A stretch of 64,000 nucleotides of DNA from an uncultured Varibaculum sp. (GTDB taxonomy: Bacteria; Actinomycetota; Actinomycetes; Actinomycetales; Actinomycetaceae): the NCBI RefSeq assembly GCF_902489465.1, contig NZ_CABTZZ010000004.1, forward strand, positions 20,305-84,304, written 5' to 3'. The translations under genes were made by a program, and so were the position numbers. Each line of letters begins with the position of its first letter. Position 1 is the first letter of the stretch. The notes under the pieces were generated by a model. That model worked only from the letters and a program-made list of their open reading frames with translations, was not told where the DNA came from and did not search any database. Positions 10,717 through 18,128 of the stretch are shown one piece after another.

Positions 10717-11460
10717 GTGAGAAGTTTTAAAAAAGATGGCGTGTACCGCCGCGGTCCCATCCAAATGAGTAACGCCCTTATGCCTACCGAGACATCGGAG
10801 CAGCGGCTACTTAGTCCCCAAAAGGATACTGACTGGCTCCACAATGACACTTGGCGAGTACTGAGAATTCAGAGCGAATTTATCGAGGGATTCGGAGCCT
10901 TGGCGGAACTAGGGCCAGCTATTTCAGTTTTCGGTTCCGCCCGCACGTCGCCTGACGCCCCAGAATATGCTTTGGGGGAAGAAACTGGCCGACTCCTAGC
11001 TCAGTCGGGCTGGGCAGTGATTACCGGCGGCGGACCGGGACAAATGGAGGCCACTTGCAAAGGCTGCACCGAGGCCGGAGGCATTGCGGTGGGACTAGGA
11101 ATCGAGCTACCGCACGAGCAAGTTTTCAACGATTGGGTTTCACTGGGGATTTATTTCCGCTACTTTTTCGCTCGCAAAACCATGTTCGTGAAATACGCGC
11201 AAGGGTTTATGGTTTTACCGGGGGGATTCGGTACTTTAGATGAGCTATTCGAAGCCGTTACCTTAGCGGAAACTGGAAAAATCCAATCGTTCCCCATCGT
11301 GCTGGTAGGACGCAGCTATTGGAGTGGTCTACTTGCTTGGATAAAAGAGCAGGCAATCGGGTTGGGAATGATTACGGAGGAGGAATTCGCGTCCATACAG
11401 CTGGTAGATACCCCCGCCGAAGCTCTAGAGATTATCGGTAAAGCTCCCGAAGACCTGTAA
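10717..11460 (+). CDS. LOG-family nucleotide 5'-monophosphate phosphoribohydrolase (TIGR00730)
   Basis: Cleaves the N-glycosidic bond of nucleoside (cytokinin-type) monophosphates in characterised relatives. Signatures are VFGSART, the GGGPGQMEA motif and PGGFGTLDELFEA, which carries catalytic residues. The frame extends upstream to a GTG at 10672, but I place the start at the GTG at 10717 (247 residues). A TATGCT box lies exactly 6 nt before it, giving a leaderless start, and the product begins MRSFKKDG..YRRGP, a stretch conserved before the domain in actinobacterial members. An ATG at 10765 is a third option. The physiological substrate is unknown. Confidence 0.82.
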   Translation: MRSFKKDGVYRRGPIQMSNALMPTETSEQRLLSPQKDTDWLHNDTWRVLRIQSEFIEGFGALAELGPAISVFGSARTSPDAPEYALGEETGRLLAQSGWAVITGGGPGQMEATCKGCTEAGGIAVGLGIELPHEQVFNDWVSLGIYFRYFFARKTMFVKYAQGFMVLPGGFGTLDELFEAVTLAETGKIQSFPIVLVGRSYWSGLLAWIKEQAIGLGMITEEEFASIQLVDTPAEALEIIGKAPEDL

Positions 11461-11565
11461 TTCTGCTCCCTAGCGTCCACTTTTACTACTAGCTTCCCTG
11501 GCCTGCCCTAACCGGGATCACCAAGGCGTAGCCGAGGTGCAAGGCGGGTAAAAGTCTTCATCTGC

Positions 11566-11571
11566 TATAAT
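11566..11571 (+). promoter_or_regulatory. Extended -10 promoter for the DUF3117 gene
   Basis: TGCTATAAT (TATAAT at 11566-11571) is a perfect extended -10 element. It predicts a start near 11579 and a leader of about 45 nt that includes a GGGGG ribosome site before the ATG at 11625. No clear -35 is visible. Confidence 0.5.
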
Positions 11572-11624
11572 TAGCTAGGTAATCGCTGTTTCAGCCGTTT
11601 TTATTTAGCTCTCTGGGGGTTAGC

Positions 11625-11819
11625 ATGGCCGCAATGAAACCACGAACCGGAGATGGTCCGTTAGAAGTAGCCGAGGACGGAGTTCGCACCGAAGCCGGCC
11701 GGGAAGTCGTGTTACGTCTACCTGCTTTAGGGGGCGGACGCCTCGTGATCGAGATGAGTAAACAGGAAGTTATCGATCTAGCGGTAGCTATTCACGAGCT
11801 CTACCCTGACGAAGTCTAG
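11625..11819 (+). CDS. DUF3117 small protein (Rv1211-like)
   Basis: The 64-residue protein opens with the family's near-invariant MAAMKPRTGDGPLE and contains GGGRLVIEMSKQE. DUF3117 is a strictly actinobacterial family found close to LOG and glucosyl-3-phosphoglycerate genes in mycobacteria; its function is unknown. Here it has about 10 extra residues (EDGVRTEAGREVV) between the two conserved blocks. It has its own promoter and a ribosome site, TGGGGGTTAGC. Confidence 0.9.
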   Translation: MAAMKPRTGDGPLEVAEDGVRTEAGREVVLRLPALGGGRLVIEMSKQEVIDLAVAIHELYPDEV

Positions 11820-11904
11820 CTCGCCCTCCCACCCAGTAAACCGCAGGTTCGTGGCTGGCACCCTGCCCCGGTTACTTAGGTTACTTACCGCTGCCTCAAA
11901 ACCC

Positions 11905-13131
11905 CTAGAGTTTCAGGGTTCCTTGGCGGAATTCTTCCTCGATAATCTGCGAGTTGTTCTTTACCTCATTAGGGACAGTAGAGCCGTACTCATAAAACGG
12001 AGTTAGTCCTACCCATCCGTTCCGGTAGGTTCCGACGATCTGCGTAGAGTTTGCCGCAAATCTGTCTTTACGTGCCTCTTCAATCAGAGAAATCATTGCC
12101 TCAGACAGATTGGGAACAATTGAAGTCAAAACCGGAGGCTGCCTTCCCGGCAGTCTAGAATAAGTTTCATGTCCATCAGTTAGATACCAAATTGCAGTTA
12201 TATTTTCTACCGAATCGATTATCTGTCCACTGGCAGTAGACGCGCTGACACTAGGCGTAGGAGAACTCTCCGAGGGGGTAGAGCTAGGGCTTTCTCCCTC
12301 GGTAGGTTTTGCGGTTTGCCTACTAGCTTCTTCCGCCGCCTGCTCAGCTTGTTCTTTATCTGCATTCGCTTTAATAATGGCTTCTAAACCAGCGGGATTT
12401 TGCGCACCCTCCGCGAAAAATATTACATCCGCACCCTGTTTTATTAACGCCTCCGTCTGGGATTTTATTCTCGCTTTATTCGCTTTTCCTCCCAGATAGA
12501 AGCGGTTTCCCCCGGGGATAACTTTAACTTTTAGAGATTTCCCATTTTCCTGTTCCTGTTCTGAGTTGTAGCGAGCAACTCCTTGGGAAAATGCGGAAAT
12601 CAGGGTGCTATTAATCTGGTTTTTCTCTCCGGCAACTACTGCCACTTTTCCACTTGCGGAAGTACCTGCCGCGATAAACCCAGCTACATAGGCAGGTTGG
12701 CTCAAATCGTAGGTAATGATGGCCAAGTTTTCGCGAGTCGCCTGGGCGGTAGTCCCGGGAGGAAGCAGCAGCGCAAAATGGCGCGCCCGATGATATTTTG
12801 CCTGTTCCGTTAGAGGCTGGACAAAGGCTTCTCCTACCCCGATAATCAACGAGCAGTTGGCAGAAATATCGCGAGCAATAGCCTTTTCAATCTCCTTTGG
12901 CGAATCGAGACTAGTGCGGCGTGAAGCTACCCCTAAACGTTTTTTACCATCCTCTAGCGCAGTTATGGCCTTATCAATAATGGAACCAGTTCCCCCCTCA
13001 CCTAAAGTAAGCAGGCAGGTACGAAAATCTGCCGCATTAATGTAACCAGCTGGTGCCACATTGGTTCCGGCGCAAGCAGATAGGCTCAAAGATACTGCCA
13101 ACGCTGCCCCTAGCTGGCGCCATAGTTTCAC
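11905..13131 (-). CDS. BMP-family (PnrA/Med-like) substrate-binding lipoprotein
   Basis: The signal peptide ends in a lipobox LSAC (Cys20), so the mature protein is lipid-anchored outside the membrane. The body matches the basic membrane protein / nucleoside-binding family: ANCSLIIGVG (about 92-101), YDLSQPAYVAGFIAAGTSASGKVAVVAG (in parts, about 143-172), ADVIFFAEGAQ (about 234-244) and the late YRNGWVGLTPF. Residues about 255-305 are an unusual Ala/Glu- and then Ser/Pro/Thr-rich stretch inserted before IIDSVENITAIWYLTDG. No ABC permease or ATPase genes are nearby. It overlaps the guanylyltransferase gene by 4 nt (ATGA), so the two are co-translated. The ligand is unknown. Confidence 0.75.
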   Translation of the reverse strand: MKLWRQLGAALAVSLSLSACAGTNVAPAGYINAADFRTCLLTLGEGGTGSIIDKAITALEDGKKRLGVASRRTSLDSPKEIEKAIARDISANCSLIIGVGEAFVQPLTEQAKYHRARHFALLLPPGTTAQATRENLAIITYDLSQPAYVAGFIAAGTSASGKVAVVAGEKNQINSTLISAFSQGVARYNSEQEQENGKSLKVKVIPGGNRFYLGGKANKARIKSQTEALIKQGADVIFFAEGAQNPAGLEAIIKANADKEQAEQAAEEASRQTAKPTEGESPSSTPSESSPTPSVSASTASGQIIDSVENITAIWYLTDGHETYSRLPGRQPPVLTSIVPNLSEAMISLIEEARKDRFAANSTQIVGTYRNGWVGLTPFYEYGSTVPNEVKNNSQIIEEEFRQGTLKL

Positions 13132-14225
13132 TGCAGTTCCCCCTGTCCTGCCACCACGTCCCCTAGCTCTTGCGCATATTGGGCAGTAGTAACCAGGGTT
13201 ACATCTGCGCGGCGAATTACTACCGCGTTAGGTATTCCCAACACCACCAGCTTTTCTTTACCATCATGATCAATAAAAGCTCCCGGGCTGGCCTGCAACT
13301 GAGTTTCGCCGCTACCGCGAACAACGGAGTTTTCGGGGGTATCACCAGCAATAGTTAGGCGCAAAGAAGCGAAATCACCCACATCGGACCAACCGAAGTT
13401 GTCGGCAGCGACTACCGCTACCCCACCCTCGCTGGCTACTGGTTCTGCGATGGCAGTGTCTATGGGATAGGAAGGCAGTGATTCCCAAAGCTCAGTAAAT
13501 TCGGCAGTCCCCGGGTTCACTCGCACCATTTCTTGGATCGTTTCATAATAATGGGGATGCAAACTATTAAGGTGTGACAGGAATACCTCGGTGTTAAATA
13601 CGAACATTCCGGCGTTCCAAAAATAACCTCTCGCCGCTAGATAACTCGCGGCTTGAGATCGTGAAGGTTTTTCTTTAAACCTTTTTACGTCAAAGACTTG
13701 CGGCTGGCTATTGTCCGGGCTTAATACCCTATCGGAAGCGAGGATATAACCATAAGCAGTGGCAGGATAGCTAGGAGCTATCCCTATAGTTACGATTTTC
13801 CCTTCCCTTGCCGCCTTAACCGCAGCCGATACGGCGTTGCGGAAGACGGCAACATTTTTTATCGCGTGGTCAGCGGCAAAAGACCCGGCAATCACCGCTC
13901 CATATTTTTCTTGTAGCGTGGCCGCCGCCCAAGCGATCGCACCGAGAGAGTTTTTTCGACTGGGCTCTTCCAGGATCCGGTATTGTTCTTTCGCACTCGC
14001 TGTAAGCCGTGCATTCAGATTTTGGGAGGCAACGGTCTCGGCATGGTTGGTGCCGGTTACTACCGTTAGCGACGATGCCAGGGGCGAAAGTCGGTCAACG
14101 GTGGCTTGCAAGAGAGTGCGCCCTTCCCCCAGTAAATCGAGTAAAAACTTAGGTTTACCAACTCGTGAAACCGGCCAAAGACGACTTCCAGGACCTCCGG
14201 CAGGAATAATTACATGTAGGCTCAT
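13128..14225 (-). CDS. manC: Mannose-1-phosphate guanylyltransferase
   Basis: Transfers GMP from GTP to mannose-1-phosphate, giving GDP-mannose for glycan and glycolipid synthesis. The nucleotidyltransferase signature IIPAGGPGSRLWPVSR..KPKFLLDL opens the 365-residue protein. FAADHAI (about 118-124), FKEKPSR and FWNAGMFVF (about 204-212) also fit. The usual GGxGTRLWP is changed to GGPGSRLWP. There is no phosphomannose isomerase domain. A TAGTTT box 6 nt before the ATG suggests a leaderless transcript that continues into the lipoprotein gene. The symbol is assigned by family, and other NDP-sugar pyrophosphorylases are possible. Confidence 0.82.
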   Translation of the reverse strand: MSLHVIIPAGGPGSRLWPVSRVGKPKFLLDLLGEGRTLLQATVDRLSPLASSLTVVTGTNHAETVASQNLNARLTASAKEQYRILEEPSRKNSLGAIAWAAATLQEKYGAVIAGSFAADHAIKNVAVFRNAVSAAVKAAREGKIVTIGIAPSYPATAYGYILASDRVLSPDNSQPQVFDVKRFKEKPSRSQAASYLAARGYFWNAGMFVFNTEVFLSHLNSLHPHYYETIQEMVRVNPGTAEFTELWESLPSYPIDTAIAEPVASEGGVAVVAADNFGWSDVGDFASLRLTIAGDTPENSVVRGSGETQLQASPGAFIDHDGKEKLVVLGIPNAVVIRRADVTLVTTAQYAQELGDVVAGQGELQ

Positions 14226-14269
14226 AATTTAAAACTATCGCGCATAGTCCGAGTGAAGATTAGGCTCGA

Positions 14270-15061
14270 CTAGGGCTGGCAAATATCCACCATTACTTGC
14301 GCCTCGGTGAGGCTCTCCGCTATTCCGCTAGGTGGGGCACTAACCGATATTACTCGTGAAAGCTGTTTTAAGGGACAAACTACTCCTAGCGCCGACCTTC
14401 GCCATGCTGGGGTTGGCACCATAATGGTGGCGAACTCGCTGTTTTCGATTAGCACTTTTTCCAGCATTGCTTTATCTAGATTATTGCAGCTAAGACCAGT
14501 TTGAGCATCAATACCTTCGGCTTCAATAAATACGGAATGAAAATGAAAATTGTAGGCGGTAATCACGCTAGGAGAACCTAAGGTTTCATGATCTACCGGT
14601 TGTCCCCCGAAAAAAACAATCTCAGAGTGAGCTTTACCGTTGTCTCGCTGCACCTGTTGGGCTGCATCAAGAATCCGCATCGCGGGCAGATAATTGGTAG
14701 CCACTGTCAAAGACGAGAAGATTTCACTTTCGCTAATTATTTTAGCGAGGCAACGACCGCTTCCACCTGCACCAATAAAAAGCTTAGAGCCCGGGCGAAT
14801 AGTTTCAGCCGCCGCTTCAGCCAGTATCTTTTCTTCGTCGCTAGAAGCAGCAGCGCTGGCTGAAGCAGGCAAGCTTTCGCTTTCCAAACGAACCGCCCCT
14901 CCATGAACGCGCTCTAATTTCCCTTGATTTGCGAGCAGACTAATATCTCTGCGCACGGTCATTTCCGATACGCCCAGCTCGGTTACCAGATCGGTAACCC
15001 GCACTGATCCGTTACTATTTACTTGCCGTAAGATTTCGTCGTGCCGCTGATGCGCTAGCAT
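14270..15061 (-). CDS. DeoR-family transcriptional regulator
   Basis: Residues 1-57 are a DeoR winged helix-turn-helix (RHDEILRQVNSNGSVRVTDL, SEMTVRRDISLLANQGKLERVHGGAV). Residues about 70-260 form a sugar-phosphate-binding domain with the family's IGAGGSGRCLAK and FIEAEGIDAQTGLS. Such proteins usually respond to a phosphorylated sugar. The gene precedes manC by 44 nt in the same direction, so it may sense a sugar phosphate connected to that gene, although manC may have its own start signal. Ribosome site GGAGAG. Confidence 0.85.
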   Translation of the reverse strand: MLAHQRHDEILRQVNSNGSVRVTDLVTELGVSEMTVRRDISLLANQGKLERVHGGAVRLESESLPASASAAASSDEEKILAEAAAETIRPGSKLFIGAGGSGRCLAKIISESEIFSSLTVATNYLPAMRILDAAQQVQRDNGKAHSEIVFFGGQPVDHETLGSPSVITAYNFHFHSVFIEAEGIDAQTGLSCNNLDKAMLEKVLIENSEFATIMVPTPAWRRSALGVVCPLKQLSRVISVSAPPSGIAESLTEAQVMVDICQP

Positions 15062-15192
15062 GGCTCTCTCCGCTGATAGAGGAAACTTTCCTCTAGATTA
15101 TCCTATTTTGTTGCTATTTGTCTTTTTCTTCGCGCGCTTTTGTTCGTTTGAATGAATGCGACTAACCTCAGCAAAACCGCTAGATTGAGAGT

Positions 15193-16461
15193 ATGAGAAG
15201 TATTAGTAACTCCCCCGGGCTTTCCGTTCGCGACCGCCACCCAGAGCAATTTTCACCTAGTTTTACCGAGGTGAAAGCTGAATCCGGTTTTATAGATAAA
15301 GCCAAACTATTTGTTTCCTGGTTACAACGTCTGCGGATTATGCGTTCTCTTACGCGTTACGGTAATGGTCGCGGCGCGCTACTGGCTGGAGGTATCGCGT
15401 ATTCTGCGATCTTTTCTCTCGCTGCTGCCCTAACTATTGGAATCACCGTGCTGCTAGGAGTACTGGGGCGCAGTCCCCAGCTACAAGATGCGGTATTTTC
15501 CTCCCTCGCATCTTCCCTTCCTGGAGTACTGGAATGGAAAGGATCCTCTGGGATTGTTGATCCCTCCGATCTGGTAATTTCCACCTCTTTTTCCATAACC
15601 GGAATCGTGGCGGTCGTGGTATTAGTTTTTTCCGCGACTTCGGTGATGCGCGCCATGAAGTCTTCCATTCGCGCCATGTTTGGAATTGATCAGGTGCCTT
15701 CTGGGGTGGCAAGCGAAAAGCTACGCGACTTACTAGGCTTTGTGGCTATTGCCTTGGGAGTGGGGACAACCGGGATTTTAACCTTGGCGCATACGGTTAT
15801 CGGCACTCAAGTATTTTCGGCAATCGGACTAGAATCTACACTCGCCTCCATGATGATCAGGATCGGTTCTTTTCTAATTAGTGCCGCTATCGATGGGTTG
15901 ATCCTTTGGATCTTGATTCGTTTCGTGGCACTAGTTAGAGCACCAAAAACTGATCTTTGGTGGGGGCTAGCAGGCTTTGGGATAGTAGCTTCTTTGATAA
16001 GGTCTCTGGGAACCTCAGCAGTAGGCTCAGTTGATAACCCGCTGCTAGCTTCTTTTGCCGCCATTGCCACCCTGTTGCTGTGGATTAACTTGCTTTCCCG
16101 AGTGATGCTGATTTCTTGCGCTTTTATCGCCAATCCTCCTAAAGCTCTCAGAGTTAGCGAAGCTGAGGACGTACACGCTACTGAACGCCCCAACTACGTA
16201 TCCTTATCGGAGCCGCTAACTTTGGATTGGGCACATCATCGGCTCAGCGGAGCCGTGGATCTTGACGTTCCCGCCGACACTTCTTTACCGGATCATTTAG
16301 CACTGGGGCAAGCACCGCTGTGGCGGTCTCGTCTGGTAACCCAAAGCGGAAAACCCTGGCGGGGGAAAGTAAGCGCCCTGATTGATCAGATGATCGCGCG
16401 GCATGAAAAACGGATCGCTTTCCTGCGCTCTCTAAAAGATGGGCGCCGGGATCCCCATTAG
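15193..16461 (+). CDS. YihY/virulence factor BrkB family inner-membrane protein
   Basis: The 422-residue protein has about six membrane segments between residues 55 and 315. The family signature GRGALLAGGIAYSAIFSLAAAL opens the domain, and LLLWINLLSRVMLISCAF closes it near residue 315. A soluble tail of about 100 residues, ending basic, follows. Members were once called ribonuclease BN, but that activity belongs to another protein, so the function is open. It is divergent from the DeoR gene. A TAGATT box lies 6 nt before the ATG with no ribosome site (leaderless type). Confidence 0.85.
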   Translation: MRSISNSPGLSVRDRHPEQFSPSFTEVKAESGFIDKAKLFVSWLQRLRIMRSLTRYGNGRGALLAGGIAYSAIFSLAAALTIGITVLLGVLGRSPQLQDAVFSSLASSLPGVLEWKGSSGIVDPSDLVISTSFSITGIVAVVVLVFSATSVMRAMKSSIRAMFGIDQVPSGVASEKLRDLLGFVAIALGVGTTGILTLAHTVIGTQVFSAIGLESTLASMMIRIGSFLISAAIDGLILWILIRFVALVRAPKTDLWWGLAGFGIVASLIRSLGTSAVGSVDNPLLASFAAIATLLLWINLLSRVMLISCAFIANPPKALRVSEAEDVHATERPNYVSLSEPLTLDWAHHRLSGAVDLDVPADTSLPDHLALGQAPLWRSRLVTQSGKPWRGKVSALIDQMIARHEKRIAFLRSLKDGRRDPH

Positions 16462-16544
16462 TATCTCGCCCCTAACGTGCTAGGTATGTTTAGGCTTTTA
16501 GAACCCAAATAAGATAGGCAGCTAGCTAACTAGCGCGTAGGAAG

Positions 16545-17774
16545 TTAGAGATCGCCCACTGTCCGGTTCTCCATATGGTGTATCACCGAAGAACGCAATC
16601 CACCATCAACACCAAGCATCACGCCGCCCAGCAGGGAAAGCTTTGAGAAACGTTTCTTACCTGCTAGACCGATTAGGCCAGCGCCAATTAAGCCCACCCC
16701 TACTGCCATTTGAGCAACATTTGCCACTTTCATCAAAGTGGGGTGCTCTATTTCCAGCTTCCGTAGGATACCGAAAGGAGTTTTCGCGTCCTCGTCAGAA
16801 TGCAATATCCGCATATCTACGCTGTGCCCCATGGCACGAGCCCAGCCAGGTTCATGGAAGATTTCAATCCCGGGCACATCCTCTAACTCAAGTCGTCCAT
16901 AGAGGAAAGCGGCGGCCTCAGCTGGTAGCCCCATAACTTCAATCGCCCGCACCATTCCATCTTGACCGGCAATTTTGAAAGTCTGCGCTAATTGGTGAGC
17001 GTCACACCCGGCGGTTTCAGCAATCCGGTTGGGCGAGGAGGAGTGTCCAAGGTATTCACGGATCTGTTCTTCCAGTGCCGGATCGGGATTCTCTACTGCT
17101 CCGGGAACCACCTGGGTTTGTAGTAACCAGGAGTGAATTGCCAGTTTCTCTGGGTCGGCAACTTCATCGGAAGTAACTGCCACCACCCGCTGATCATGGG
17201 CAGAAACGTACAGTCCCACCGCGGGAATCCGGGAGATCAAAGAACCTTCTACAATATCCGCGCGAATCGTTTCATAGCACAGAGCAATCCGGCCTTCCGG
17301 AAGGGTCACACACCCCAGGGTTTTCCCTTCCGCAGCCGCGCAAAACGGAACTGAAGAAACCGGCATCGAAGAAATCTCGACTACTCGCACTGGTTGCTCC
17401 CTATCACCTGACCGGGAGGGAAGAGGCATATCGGAAGGTAGTTTATTGGCATGATATTCCCCGATGGAAACGTCGGCAGCAAACTTTTCTGCCAGTAGTT
17501 CTACCACTTCCGGGAGCGCTGCCCCCACCCGCAGCGGTTCATCTGCCTCATCTAAAGATGCCAGGCCGTCAGCCTGGTTACGGAGCACATTTACTCCCAG
17601 CAAATGCGGGGTATCGGGAAACCAATCTGCCTCGGCAACGATATTTTGTTCCCTAAAGAACTGGCACACCGCCCTGGGGTCGAGCTTGGCAGCCACCATC
17701 GCGCCCTCTTGAACATTCCAGGTAACTACCGGGTCAGCATTGGTATCTACACTGGGCAAGCTGTCATTGCTCAT
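16545..17774 (-). CDS. Unrecognised 409-residue protein with C-terminal membrane segment
   Basis: I do not recognise the family. The N-terminal ~330 residues are acidic and look soluble. They include an aromatic-rich FREQNIVAEADWFPDTPHLL (about 39-58), a KLAIHSWLLQTQVVPGA segment (about 210-226) and an AETAGCDAHQLAQTFKIAG helix-turn-helix-like stretch (about 256-274). The C-terminus holds one or two Gly/Leu/Val-rich membrane segments (about 353-392: VGVGLIGAGLIGLAG, then LSLLGGVMLGVDGGL). The ATG at 17774 has a clear AAAGGAG ribosome site, and codon use resembles its neighbours, so it is a real gene. Its promoter region lies back to back with the metY leader. Confidence 0.7.
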   Translation of the reverse strand: MSNDSLPSVDTNADPVVTWNVQEGAMVAAKLDPRAVCQFFREQNIVAEADWFPDTPHLLGVNVLRNQADGLASLDEADEPLRVGAALPEVVELLAEKFAADVSIGEYHANKLPSDMPLPSRSGDREQPVRVVEISSMPVSSVPFCAAAEGKTLGCVTLPEGRIALCYETIRADIVEGSLISRIPAVGLYVSAHDQRVVAVTSDEVADPEKLAIHSWLLQTQVVPGAVENPDPALEEQIREYLGHSSSPNRIAETAGCDAHQLAQTFKIAGQDGMVRAIEVMGLPAEAAAFLYGRLELEDVPGIEIFHEPGWARAMGHSVDMRILHSDEDAKTPFGILRKLEIEHPTLMKVANVAQMAVGVGLIGAGLIGLAGKKRFSKLSLLGGVMLGVDGGLRSSVIHHMENRTVGDL

Positions 17775-17944
17775 GATTTCTCCTTTACGGTTACTCTTTC
17801 CTCCAGATTAACCTTTGAGGACAGCTTTTTCAGCCGTTACAGGACGCAGAATTGCAAATTTTTCTCTTATCGAAATAGTGACTTAGTTCTCAACTTCTAA
17901 GATTGGCTTGCTATTGGCGGTCAGCCCCAGGTTATCTTGGGGGC

Positions 17945-17968
17945 ATGACACGTCGAATGTTCAGCTGA
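17945..17968 (+). CDS. Putative leader peptide MTRRMFS
   Basis: A 7-codon frame (ATG ACA CGT CGA ATG TTC AGC TGA) preceded by GGGGG one base upstream. Its stop codon lies inside the AGCTGACC pairing segment, so ribosome position could decide which hairpin forms. Two of seven codons are Met. Its translation is not proven, and the frame could be chance. Confidence 0.35.
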   Translation: MTRRMFS

Positions 17969-18016
17969 CCCGCACGGTCAGCTCTTCTCAGTCCGCTCCT
18001 AGGCGGCGACGCGTTT

Positions 18017-18065
18017 GCCCGTGCAAAGAAAGTCCCTTTGGACTGCCTTGCCGGGCTTTTTGTTT
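18017..18065 (+). terminator. Intrinsic terminator inside the metY leader
   Basis: The outer stem GCCCG (18017-18021) pairs with CGGGC (18052-18056) and the inner perfect hairpin is AGTCC-CTTT-GGACT (18031-18044), followed by TTTTTGTTT. It lies about 63 nt before the metY start, where it can only act as an attenuator of that operon. The upstream alternative partner for GGACTG is CAGTCC at 17989-17994. Confidence 0.75.
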
Positions 18066-18128
18066 ATCCAAAGTGGACTATTGGCAAACGTTTCAAAAAC
18101 CCAAATCTACTGAAAAGGATAAATAAAA

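Larger units (their letters stand above)
17898..18128 (+). promoter_or_regulatory. metY 5' leader: promoter, mini-ORF and probable transcription attenuator
   Basis: A -10 box TAAGAT (17898-17903) predicts a transcript start near 17910 and an untranslated leader of about 219 nt before metY. In order it holds: GGTCAGC (17919-17925); a CCCCA/TGGGG hairpin (17925-17929 with 17938-17942); the mini-ORF MTRRMFS (17945-17968); AGCTGACC (17963-17970); GGTCAGCT (17976-17983); CAGTCC (17989-17994); and a strong terminator (18017-18065). The middle AGCTGACC can pair with either GGTCAGC copy. CAGTCC can pair with GGACTG (18040-18045) inside the terminator, which would break it. This is the layout of an attenuator. 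It does not match the SAM-I, SAM-II or SAM-IV consensus as I know them. That it senses methionine, SAM or cysteine is inference from the genes downstream. Confidence 0.65.

Noticed and set aside
17910..18060. SAM-I, SAM-II or SAM-IV riboswitch before metY
   Set aside because: The conserved core sequences of these classes that I know are not present, so only an unassigned attenuator is reported.
17908..18126. 72-residue frame across the metY leader, Cys-containing
   Set aside because: It runs through the terminator hairpin, has no ribosome site, and its residues follow the stem sequences; the 7-codon mini-ORF is the better leader-peptide candidate.
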